From Thermoprotei archaeon (GTDB lineage Archaea > Thermoproteota > Thermoprotei > Thermofilales > B20-G17): DNA of 5,369 nt. The position numbers were made by a program, and so were the translations under genes. The DNA is taken from the NCBI GenBank assembly GCA_003650785.1, contig QMRW01000086.1, forward strand, positions 1 to 5,369, written 5' to 3'. This document shows, piece after piece, positions 1-5,369 of this stretch (the stretch's first letter is position 1; the number at the start of each line of letters is the position of its first letter). A model generated the notes under the pieces. The model was not told where the DNA came from and searched no databases. It worked only from the letters and a program-made list of their open reading frames with translations.

Positions 1-294
1 GTAGAGTCCAAAGAGTATAAACCACATAGTCATCAGTCCTAGTACTCTAGTCGCTAAGAGAGCAGAAAGTCTCGGTTGTACTTCATACTCCCATAGACTT
101 ATCTCCCCTCTAGGTGTTACTATGACTATCCTATTTGTATAGAGGTACACATATAACCATGTCAGTAGTACCAGTATGAGTAAGTAAAGTAGTGGTGATA
201 GGTATTCTGGCTCTATACTTATGTCTTCTATTGTTTCTACGGGTCTAAAGAACATCCGTATACATATCTTTAGAAATCTAGGCACTCTAAACAT
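1..294 (-). CDS. Membrane protein, partial, Yip1-like (3' end beyond left edge)
   Basis: An open frame of 98 codons runs from ATG at 294 to the left edge without a stop, so the protein is C-terminally incomplete. The visible part has a basic N-terminus (about residues 1-18), a short acidic stretch (about 20-30), a strongly hydrophobic segment at about 32-52 (predicted membrane helix), a polar loop at about 53-75, and a second hydrophobic segment beginning near 78. The arrangement FFRPVETIEDI followed by Pro-Leu and a helix resembles the start of Yip1-family membrane proteins; this is pattern recognition only. A GGTG ribosome binding site at 304-301 lies 6 nt before the ATG. GTG at 303 is a possible alternative start, preceded by an in-frame stop at 306-304. 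The gene follows the RAM-domain gene by 1 bp, so the two are very probably co-transcribed. The function is unknown. Confidence 0.72.
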   Translation of the reverse strand, partial: MFRVPRFLKICIRMFFRPVETIEDISIEPEYLSPLLYLLILVLLTWLYVYLYTNRIVIVTPRGEISLWEYEVQPRLSALLATRVLGLMTMWFILFGLY

Positions 295-295
295 G

Positions 296-553
296 CTATA
301 CACCTATTAGCGTAGCCGTGTACTCTACACCATCTACTCTTCTGATATGGTATAAGACTTTATCGAGTTCTTCAAATGTTTTTACTTCAACTCTAGCCAC
401 TATATCCCACTCACCATAGGTTATCAAGGCATCTTTAATCTCTTGAAATTGTTTAAGAGCATCAAAGACATCATATTCCCTCCTGGGCTTTACTGCTATC
501 AGTACATATGCTATCACGGGTTTCCTAGCTCTGCGAGTCATTGCACTACCCAT
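296..553 (-). CDS. Stand-alone Lrp/AsnC ligand-binding (RAM) domain protein
   Basis: This 85-residue protein consists almost entirely of the C-terminal RAM domain of Lrp/AsnC regulators and has no helix-turn-helix. Visible features are the first beta strand IAYVLIAVKP (about 14-23), a helix (about 28-40), the hallmark YGEWDIVARVEV (46-57) with Gly47 and Asp50, a helix FEELDKVLYHIRRV (60-73), and the closing strand DGVEYTATLIGV (74-85). Family knowledge: such domains form alpha-beta sandwich oligomers that bind amino acids or other small molecules at subunit interfaces. The stand-alone forms may sense effectors or partner full-length Lrp proteins; no DNA binding is expected. The start is uncertain: ATG at 553 has an in-frame stop just upstream (559-557), and ATG at 541 (Met5) would begin MTRRARKP and is equally plausible. 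The gene leads an operon with the membrane protein 1 bp downstream. Confidence 0.88.
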   Translation of the reverse strand: MGSAMTRRARKPVIAYVLIAVKPRREYDVFDALKQFQEIKDALITYGEWDIVARVEVKTFEELDKVLYHIRRVDGVEYTATLIGV

Positions 554-615
554 GTACTAAAGTCGTACTCCCATATCAAGTTCACCCTGAACTTACGGAT
601 TCTATCATGAGATTG

Positions 616-630
616 CATTTTACTTTTAGA
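616..630 (-). promoter_or_regulatory. Possible TATA box for the RAM-domain operon
   Basis: Read on the minus strand, TCTAAAAGTAAAATG (630 to 616) is the most TATA-like stretch between the candidate sRNA and the RAM-domain gene. Initiation about 26 bp downstream would fall near 598 and leave a leader of about 45 nt before ATG 553. That leader contains a good ribosome binding site, AGGGTGA (588-582). The alternative is that the gene is transcribed through from the upstream sRNA promoter. The assignment rests on base composition and spacing only. Confidence 0.35.
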
Positions 631-633
631 CTG

Positions 634-689
634 TGGGTCAGATTTGGTACCCTATCTCATCTATCGGTATATACTCGCTCATCATCCCA
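634..689 (-). ncRNA. Candidate archaeal C/D box guide sRNA (2'-O-methylation guide)
   Basis: The minus strand reads as a complete C/D sRNA. A perfect C box AUGAUGA (685-679) is followed by an 11-nt spacer GCGAGUAUAUA (678-668), a D' box variant CCGA (667-664), a 3-nt gap, a degenerate C' box AUGAGAU (660-654), a 12-nt spacer AGGGUACCAAAU (653-642) and a perfect D box CUGA (641-638). UGGG before the C box (689-686) can pair with CCCA after the D box (637-634) as a terminal stem. Known for the family: L7Ae, Nop5 and fibrillarin assemble on such RNAs and methylate the target base paired to the fifth nucleotide upstream of D or D'. The predicted targets are AUUUGGUACCCU (methyl on the fifth base, G) and UAUAUACUCGC (fifth base, U). 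I could not place either in a known rRNA or tRNA. A TATA-like element lies about 24 bp upstream. An alternative C' reading is UAGAUGA (663-657), but it would abut D'. Confidence 0.66.
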
Positions 690-706
690 GATAACTAGTA
701 TCGCTA

Positions 707-719
707 CCTAAAAATAAGC
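707..719. promoter_or_regulatory. TATA-like element, possibly shared by divergent transcripts
   Basis: An AT-rich core, CTAAAAATAAG on the plus strand (708-718) and CTTATTTTTAG on the minus strand, is centred near 713. On the minus strand it lies about 24 bp upstream of the predicted 5' end of the C/D sRNA (689), which is the expected archaeal TATA spacing. On the plus strand, initiation about 26 bp downstream would fall near 739, only a few bases before the ATG at 745. A single near-symmetric box could therefore serve both directions, or be used in only one. No clear BRE is visible on either side. Confidence 0.5.
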
Positions 720-736
720 TTACCCATATTTAGAAT

Positions 737-742
737 GAGGGT
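737..742 (+). promoter_or_regulatory. Ribosome binding site of the ferredoxin-domain gene
   Basis: GAGGGT lies just upstream of the ATG at 745, with the GAGG core 4 nt from the start codon. It supports this start over the ATG at 735, which is in another frame and reaches a stop after about ten codons. If transcription begins near 739, as the upstream TATA-like element suggests, part of this site would be lost and the mRNA would be nearly leaderless. Confidence 0.5.
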
Positions 743-744
743 TT

Positions 745-1764
745 ATGGAGCTGATAGCAGGCTCTGAACTTAGAATATCATCAGTAAGGGCATTGACTAA
801 GCTTGAGGAGAGCGGCTTCACCTCGGTAGAGGCTGACATGTATGCCACTAATGATGTGAGATTTTTGAGAGGTTTTAGAGCTCCTTACTACTTATTCTGC
901 AATAATAATATGGGTTATAGGATCTCAGCATTTCCCGGAAACTTTAGTACCTATAGAAGGTACCTAGCACATCTTCAGAAAAGTACATCGCTAGAGATTC
1001 TCCCCACAGTAGCCTCGACTAGAATAAGTACACTTAAAAACCTCGTAGAGAGACTTACGAATGAAGGATTTACATACGTAGTAGTAGACCTAGGTCTCAC
1101 GACTTTTATATATAAAGACCTAGGTAGAAAAGCTCTTCTCAAACTACTAGAAGAAGTTCTACACTTGATAGATGATACTGTGATATTCAAAATAGACATA
1201 CCAACACTTGCTCTATGCCGCTTATTCGATCTGCTTGAGGAGCGTAATGTAATCGTTCAATCAATAATCCACAGAGTTGATAATGGTAAGGAAGTGCTAA
1301 AGTGGTTCATACCACTAGGAGCTGAACAGATAGCATCACTTATCCATGGGATCGATGTAGAATCCTGGTACGTATCTCCGGCATTCCTAGAGCTGCAGGA
1401 ATACTCGGAAATTGTGAGAACTCTTCCTAAACTCAGAGGATTAGAGCTGGTACACTTACCTCTTACAAAAGGCTTTAGTGCAGTAATGAAAATAAAGAAA
1501 CAGATTCGAAGAGTAGAATCTAAAATTGAGATTAGTCTTTTAAGAGAATTGAGACACAAGTTTAATACCCTTATAATAGATGAGAACGCATGTACTCTTT
1601 GTGGACTCTGTGTGGATACCTGTCCTAGCAATGCTATTGAGATAGTAGATGAGAGGATAATAGTGTATGATAATATATGTAGGGGATGCGGAATATGTAC
1701 ACTAATATGTCCTAGAGGTTTAATAAGATTGGCTAGAAGAGTAGAGGTAGAGATGAGTGAGTAG
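745..1764 (+). CDS. Uncharacterised protein with C-terminal 2[4Fe-4S] ferredoxin domain
   Basis: The protein has 339 residues. The C-terminal part (about 275-330) is a classical two-cluster ferredoxin module. Cys283, 286, 289 and 293-Pro form the first C-x2-C-x2-C-x3-CP set, and Cys312, 315, 318 and 322-Pro the second, so two [4Fe-4S] clusters and an electron-transfer role are expected. The N-terminal 275 residues are unassigned. Alternating hydrophobic strands and helices (for example the GFTSVEAD, GFTYVVVDLGL, TVIFKIDIP and LRGLELVHLPL segments) suggest an alpha/beta, possibly TIM-barrel, fold. The order loosely recalls dihydroorotate/dihydropyrimidine dehydrogenase (PreA-like) barrels with a ferredoxin tail, but I see no convincing flavin-binding Gly-Gly motif or catalytic Cys/Ser loop. 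No signal peptide or membrane segment is seen, so it is probably cytoplasmic. It overlaps hjc by 8 nt and is probably co-transcribed with it. Substrate and partner are unknown. Confidence 0.85.
   Translation: MELIAGSELRISSVRALTKLEESGFTSVEADMYATNDVRFLRGFRAPYYLFCNNNMGYRISAFPGNFSTYRRYLAHLQKSTSLEILPTVASTRISTLKNLVERLTNEGFTYVVVDLGLTTFIYKDLGRKALLKLLEEVLHLIDDTVIFKIDIPTLALCRLFDLLEERNVIVQSIIHRVDNGKEVLKWFIPLGAEQIASLIHGIDVESWYVSPAFLELQEYSEIVRTLPKLRGLELVHLPLTKGFSAVMKIKKQIRRVESKIEISLLRELRHKFNTLIIDENACTLCGLCVDTCPSNAIEIVDERIIVYDNICRGCGICTLICPRGLIRLARRVEVEMSE
1744..1748 (+). promoter_or_regulatory. Ribosome binding site deciding the GTG start of hjc
   Basis: GAGGT inside the last codons of the ferredoxin-domain gene ends 8 nt before the GTG at 1757. 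It supports that GTG as the hjc start. The resulting N-terminus, MSSARTRGFKRELELV, places the conserved glutamate at residue 12, as in other Hjc proteins. Confidence 0.6.
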
Positions 1765-2203
1765 TGCAAGGACTAGGGGGTTTAAGAGAGAGCTAGAGTT
1801 AGTACACAAGTTATGGAGAATGGGATTTGCCTGTATAAGAGGACCGGCGTCTGGTAGTCGTGCTAAGAGGATATTCTATCCTGATATTGTGGCTATTAAG
1901 AATGGTGTGGTATTTGTAATGGAGGTTAAGACCACTAAATCCAAGAACGTCTATGTAGAGAAAGATAAACTTAAGAAGCTGACAGGTTTCCTCAGTAAAG
2001 CTATGGGGAGTAAGGGAGTGGCTTATGCTTTTATTGCCGTAAAGAGAATTGGAAGAACCGACTGGAGATTTGTTCCTCTAACAGAACTGGTGGATATAGG
2101 TTCTAAGTATAGAATAAATGTAGAGCAGGCTAGGAGTCTAGGGCTTAGAGATTTACTAGAGCTCACTACAGGATCTAGAGAGCTCACAGACTATCTAGAG
2201 TAA
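1757..2203 (+). CDS. hjc: Holliday junction resolvase Hjc
   Basis: This 148-residue archaeal Hjc is a structure-specific endonuclease that cuts four-way DNA junctions symmetrically during recombination and fork repair. It acts as a homodimer with metal ions. The nuclease core is complete: RGFKRELELVHKLWRMGF holds Glu12, GPASGS (29-34) holds the conserved Ser32 loop, YPDIVAI holds Asp43, and MEVKT holds Glu56 and Lys58, giving the E...D...ExK signature. Tyr66 follows in the usual NVYV position, and a conserved Trp lies in the RTDWRFVPL segment. The family is usually about 120-150 residues, so this is full length. The start is GTG, overlapping the upstream ferredoxin-domain gene by 8 nt with a GAGGT site inside that gene, so translation is probably coupled. 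Its last 20 bp overlap the tail of tmcA on the opposite strand. Confidence 0.95.
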   Translation: MSSARTRGFKRELELVHKLWRMGFACIRGPASGSRAKRIFYPDIVAIKNGVVFVMEVKTTKSKNVYVEKDKLKKLTGFLSKAMGSKGVAYAFIAVKRIGRTDWRFVPLTELVDIGSKYRINVEQARSLGLRDLLELTTGSRELTDYLE

Positions 2204-4574
2204 CAAAGTACTCTTTCATCATATTCTCACTAGCATTAAGGTAGTGTATACACAATCGTCTAACTATAGCTCTGACAGCATCCATGAGCTCAGGAGGAGA
2301 TTTTCTAAGCTGTTCACAGGATACTCTCCAGCTCTTAGCTTGAAGTACTCTGACTATCAATATTATTTCTTCCTCTTCCGATAGCTTAGGTCGATTCTCG
2401 GATCTATCGGCGAAGTATTTCCTCACCATTTTAAGAACGGAATCGAAGCAGTTCTCTATTGTCATTAAATTCCATGAGTATCCGAGGAGTTTACATATTT
2501 GAACTGGTGTGAACTTTACGTTGAAGTCATCGAGAAGGCTCTCCGTATCACTAGTTAATAGTAATCTAGCGACTTTCGGATTTAGGTCGTGATAGGGTTC
2601 GTGAAGAGAGTGTAGTAGTCTAGCTCTGAACTCTCTATTGGCTACTTTAATAAGTTTAGAGGCTTTTTCAGTAAGAGGTCTTACTACAATTACACTATAT
2701 TCACCGCTTACGGGATTTCTATCGGGACTTATATGTATTGGAATGAAGCCATTCTTTAACCAGAACCTCAGTAGTTCGTAGTTCACACCAAATCCAGCAC
2801 CTATCCAATCGTAACCTCTCCTTCTGCCTTCCTCTACTATGAATTCTAGAGCTTTTGAACCCAATCCTCTACCTTGCACCTTGGGATGTGTAGCTATTCT
2901 GACAATTCTCCATCCCTTCAATTCACCGAATTCCAAAATTCTAGTATGTTTAACAAATCTATCTGGAACTATATTACCAGCTATCCAAGCTCCCAAAGCC
3001 AATTTCTTAGCAATTTCTCTTGGTATTCCTCCTTCTTCGGCTAGTTCTATAGCCGTTACTATTTTGCCAGATGGTAGACTTAAGTACCTTATAGTGTGGT
3101 GGGGGGCATCCATCATAATACCTAGGTCATCAGGATTATTCCTGTAGTGAGCCATTACATATATTCCTATGAACTGTCTAAGAGCTTCATCACTTTCCAA
3201 AAAGAATTCCTCGAGCTTAGGAGCATAATATTCAACTTGCATTTTATCGATGAATTTCAGGTCATCCTCATTTAGATCGACAGGTTCCGCATCTAGTAAT
3301 AGGGTATCGAAGAGCCAGTGTTCTACAGGATCATCCATAGCATACCTAATAGGTTCCTCCATTTCACATTCATATACCTCAGTCCTCTGATCCCGTCTCA
3401 GTAAGCTTAGGAATCTTACAGAAAACCCCCTACCACTTCCTTCATATCCGTGTATTGTAGAGGAGAATACGAGCTTATTGAATTTCCTGTAGATTCCGAA
3501 GAGCATGGGTACTTGAAGTCCAGCAGCTTCATCCACTACTACTATATCTCCCTGCCTTCGGAGAACCTCTAAGGGCTTGAAGTACTCAATAGTTATACCC
3601 TTAGCTTTCAAGGCTCGGGTAAATCCCTCTTCAACTGTGGATTCCACATTGTAATCTAATTCCTCTAATGTTCTCTTCGTTAAATCGAATAGAGATTGTA
3701 CATTACTGATATGAGGAGCTGTGACTAGGATCCTTACCCTACCTTTAGCTCTTCTTAGTTTATGGGATAGTGCAGCGGTACCTATTCCTATAGCACAGGA
3801 CTTACCCCTACCTCTATCAGCAGTAACTACTATCGCTATTTTTCCATCTTCTATTTTTTCATAGAGTTTTTCCATTAATCTTATTACATTTACTTGGTCC
3901 TGTGTTAGTGCTAATGAATATATTCTCCTCGGGAACTTAGTTCTCTTTGGAATCTCTATAATGCCTCTAACCCACTCTCTACTCACTTTATCCTCATGAT
4001 ATTTTATGAAAGATTTACTGTCGGCGTCGTATACAATTATACCTCTATGTTCAAGAAGCTTTCTAAGAAATCGCACCTTAAATAGTTGCCTGACTTGCTC
4101 TATACTGTAGCCAATAGTTACTAGATTAGCTTGAAATCTAGTATACGTAGTTAGGAACTTCTCGGTCTGAGGTAATAGCAATACTATAAGACCACCACCT
4201 CTTATTATGCCTATGAGTCTACCTAAGTCATTGGGTCTGATCTCATTGAATAGATCTAGAATAGCGAAATCATAGGTCATTCCGAGAACTTTTATGGTAT
4301 CGGGATAGGGTATGAAGTCTATATTAGTACCTTTGGGAATAGTCTGCTTAAAGTAATCCCTTCTATCTCTAGCATCGTCGTACATTGGGTGATATGTATA
4401 GAGAACCTTGATTTCCCTTCCCCAGTACTCAGTAAAGATCTTCAGTACCTCTATACCTGTCTTGAGGGCTACCATTGGGTCGTTGGACACTATCACTACT
4501 AAGCGTCTATGGTTAGCTATTCTTGCAGCCTTTATCGATGCTATCACTTTAGCTATGAACTTCTTATCTATCAT
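2184..4574 (-). CDS. tmcA: tRNA(Met)-type cytidine acetyltransferase TmcA
   Basis: This 796-residue member of the TmcA/NAT10 (Kre33) family makes N4-acetylcytidine in RNA from acetyl-CoA with ATP hydrolysis. Domains in order: an N-terminal DUF1726-like domain (about 1-190); a RecD-like helicase/ATPase domain with Walker A GRGKS (255-259), Walker B VVVDEAAG (345-352, Asp348-Glu349) and STIHGYEGSGRGF (372-384); a GNAT acetyltransferase domain with RIATHPKVQGRGLG (559-572, acetyl-CoA loop Q567-G572) and FGVNYELLRFWLKNGF (595-610); and a C-terminal RNA-binding tail (about 640-796). It is longer than the bacterial enzyme (about 670 residues in E. coli), as is usual in archaea. In some archaea the homologue also acetylates rRNA and other tRNAs, so the substrate range here is open. 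It starts 14 bp after truD, with GGTG (4584-4581) 5 nt before the ATG, which suggests an RNA-modification operon. All key motifs are intact. Confidence 0.95.
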   Translation of the reverse strand: MIDKKFIAKVIASIKAARIANHRRLVVIVSNDPMVALKTGIEVLKIFTEYWGREIKVLYTYHPMYDDARDRRDYFKQTIPKGTNIDFIPYPDTIKVLGMTYDFAILDLFNEIRPNDLGRLIGIIRGGGLIVLLLPQTEKFLTTYTRFQANLVTIGYSIEQVRQLFKVRFLRKLLEHRGIIVYDADSKSFIKYHEDKVSREWVRGIIEIPKRTKFPRRIYSLALTQDQVNVIRLMEKLYEKIEDGKIAIVVTADRGRGKSCAIGIGTAALSHKLRRAKGRVRILVTAPHISNVQSLFDLTKRTLEELDYNVESTVEEGFTRALKAKGITIEYFKPLEVLRRQGDIVVVDEAAGLQVPMLFGIYRKFNKLVFSSTIHGYEGSGRGFSVRFLSLLRRDQRTEVYECEMEEPIRYAMDDPVEHWLFDTLLLDAEPVDLNEDDLKFIDKMQVEYYAPKLEEFFLESDEALRQFIGIYVMAHYRNNPDDLGIMMDAPHHTIRYLSLPSGKIVTAIELAEEGGIPREIAKKLALGAWIAGNIVPDRFVKHTRILEFGELKGWRIVRIATHPKVQGRGLGSKALEFIVEEGRRRGYDWIGAGFGVNYELLRFWLKNGFIPIHISPDRNPVSGEYSVIVVRPLTEKASKLIKVANREFRARLLHSLHEPYHDLNPKVARLLLTSDTESLLDDFNVKFTPVQICKLLGYSWNLMTIENCFDSVLKMVRKYFADRSENRPKLSEEEEIILIVRVLQAKSWRVSCEQLRKSPPELMDAVRAIVRRLCIHYLNASENMMKEYFVTLDSL

Positions 4575-4580
4575 AACTAC

Positions 4581-4584
4581 ACCG
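4581..4584 (-). promoter_or_regulatory. Ribosome binding site of tmcA
   Basis: GGTG in the 14-bp gap between the truD stop and the tmcA ATG, with 5 nt to the start codon, fits a crenarchaeal Shine-Dalgarno site. It supports ATG 4574 as the true start. No promoter is visible in the gap, consistent with co-transcription. Confidence 0.6.
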
Positions 4585-4588
4585 TTTA

Positions 4589-5369
4589 CTAGAAGCCTGC
4601 CTTAAATACACTACTCGGTTTCATCAACTCTCTTAGTACTACAGTAGCATATAATCCTTTTTTCAAGGTGAATCTCAGTACAAGTTTAAGTCTACCTGGG
4701 TGAAAGTCGTCTTCAGAAATAGCAACTATCTGAATGTCAAGTGGTGCAAAGATTGATGGTCTTACACCACCCTTCAGAGAGAGCTCGGGCATCTCCTGGA
4801 TCTTGAATAGAGTGTTGTCAATACCCTCGATCTCCAGCACTTCTCTTTCAATATCTCCTTGTAGTCCACCAGAAGGAGTATATCCGTAGCCTATCAAGGG
4901 TAGTACTAGTGTAGCTCTACCTTCATTGATAAGCTTTAGGAAGGTTTTTCTATTAACGCTAGTAATCACGATAGCCCCCCTTAGTTCACCTCTCCTACTG
5001 ATAAGTGAGACTCTATCTCCTTCCTCAGGATATCTTAGTGAAATTCCTCTCAGTAATCTCAAGCTCAGAATCCTATTGAAGATATAGGATTGGTAGGATT
5101 GAACAAATAGCCTCTTAGTAGTAAGCGGTAGCCTCCTTATAGCTCCTATAAAATCATTGGGTCTCCTCAATAGATGACTTAGAACTATTCTTTCATGCTT
5201 GAGGCTTTTAGGCATTAACTCTAGCGCAGCTTTAATATCACCCTCTGAGGCTCTCTCTCTCGCCTCTTTAGCCATATCACTCTCATTTGGATAGACTGTG
5301 TTTACGAGTTCCTCAACTGCTTTTCTAAAATTCCTCTTGATAATGTAGTACCCTATTATGTGAGTATTA
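4589..5369 (-). CDS. truD: tRNA pseudouridine synthase TruD, partial (5' end beyond right edge)
   Basis: The reading frame is open to the right edge, giving about 259 C-terminal residues ending at TAG 4591-4589. ATG 5275 is internal rather than the start, because the frame continues upstream with the conserved NTHIIGYYIIKRNF segment followed by AVEELVNTVYPNES, typical of archaeal TruD. Further family features are the region ending in KSLKHERIVL, RRLPLTTKRLFVQSYQSYIFNRILSLRL, and the TRUD insertion domain with GDRVSL. Also visible are the LPLIGYGYTPSGG and GGVRPSIFAPLD segments and the terminal KGLYATVVLRELMKPSS. The catalytic Asp lies in the N-terminal half, outside the window. The enzyme isomerises uridine 13 of tRNAs, and some archaeal Pus7-like members also modify U35 of tRNA-Tyr. 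It is the gene upstream of tmcA, 14 bp away, and both act on tRNA. Confidence 0.94.
   Translation of the reverse strand, partial: NTHIIGYYIIKRNFRKAVEELVNTVYPNESDMAKEARERASEGDIKAALELMPKSLKHERIVLSHLLRRPNDFIGAIRRLPLTTKRLFVQSYQSYIFNRILSLRLLRGISLRYPEEGDRVSLISRRGELRGAIVITSVNRKTFLKLINEGRATLVLPLIGYGYTPSGGLQGDIEREVLEIEGIDNTLFKIQEMPELSLKGGVRPSIFAPLDIQIVAISEDDFHPGRLKLVLRFTLKKGLYATVVLRELMKPSSVFKAGF

Noticed and set aside
657..663. UAGAUGA as the C' box of the sRNA
   Set aside because: It would directly abut the D' box CCGA with no loop and leave a 15-nt D guide. AUGAGAU at 660-654 gives a 3-nt gap and a 12-nt guide, which fits archaeal geometry better.
975..1199. 74-codon open frame on the minus strand
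   Set aside because: It lies wholly inside the ferredoxin-domain gene on the opposite strand and shows no domain; it is a shadow of the AGA/CTA-rich coding sequence.
1257..1769. 170-codon open frame on the minus strand opposite the ferredoxin-domain gene
   Set aside because: The plus-strand frame has two complete ferredoxin cysteine motifs and a ribosome binding site. The minus-strand product is a Ser/Leu/Ile-rich shadow with no recognisable domain.
2839..3147. 102-codon open frame on the plus strand inside tmcA
   Set aside because: It is antisense to the conserved acetyltransferase domain of tmcA, and its product has no recognisable motif.
4408..4605. 65-codon open frame on the plus strand spanning the truD-tmcA junction
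   Set aside because: It is antisense to the start of tmcA and the end of truD; its hydrophobic composition follows from the complementary strand and it has no homology cue.
5275..5275. ATG at 5275 as the start of truD
   Set aside because: The frame continues upstream to the window edge with the conserved NTHIIG segment of TruD, so this methionine is internal.

Overview
The window looks like chromosomal DNA from a thermophilic archaeon, most likely a crenarchaeon (Thermoprotei); I cannot name the order or genus. It encodes an archaeal Holliday junction resolvase (Hjc), a long TmcA-type tRNA cytidine acetyltransferase, a TruD pseudouridine synthase with archaeal-type motifs, and a stand-alone Lrp/AsnC ligand-binding domain. 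Codon use leans to AGA/AGG, ATA and CTA, genes are tightly packed with GGTG or GAGG ribosome binding sites, and promoters look like archaeal TATA boxes.

Layout, left to right. (1) Positions 1-553, minus strand: a small RAM-domain protein followed 1 bp later by a membrane protein that runs off the left edge and resembles the Yip1 family. (2) Positions 554-744: a 191-bp divergent intergenic region. Its minus strand carries what I read as an undeclared C/D box guide sRNA (about 634-689), with a C box, D'/C' boxes, a D box, a short terminal stem, and a TATA-like element at the right distance. The same AT-rich element may also serve the plus-strand operon. (3) Positions 745-2203, plus strand: an uncharacterised protein with a C-terminal 2[4Fe-4S] ferredoxin module, overlapping the start of hjc by 8 nt. 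(4) Positions 2184-5369, minus strand: truD (its 5' end lies outside the window), then tmcA 14 bp downstream. tmcA converges on hjc with a 20-bp tail-to-tail overlap.

The window is largely about RNA modification and DNA recombination. TruD and TmcA form a probable RNA-modification operon. The candidate C/D sRNA would direct 2'-O-methylation. Hjc resolves four-way DNA junctions. The genes themselves are mostly ordinary archaeal housekeeping genes. The items most worth a second look are the sRNA and the unassigned N-terminal domain of the ferredoxin-fused protein. I see no mobile element, CRISPR array, tRNA or rRNA.
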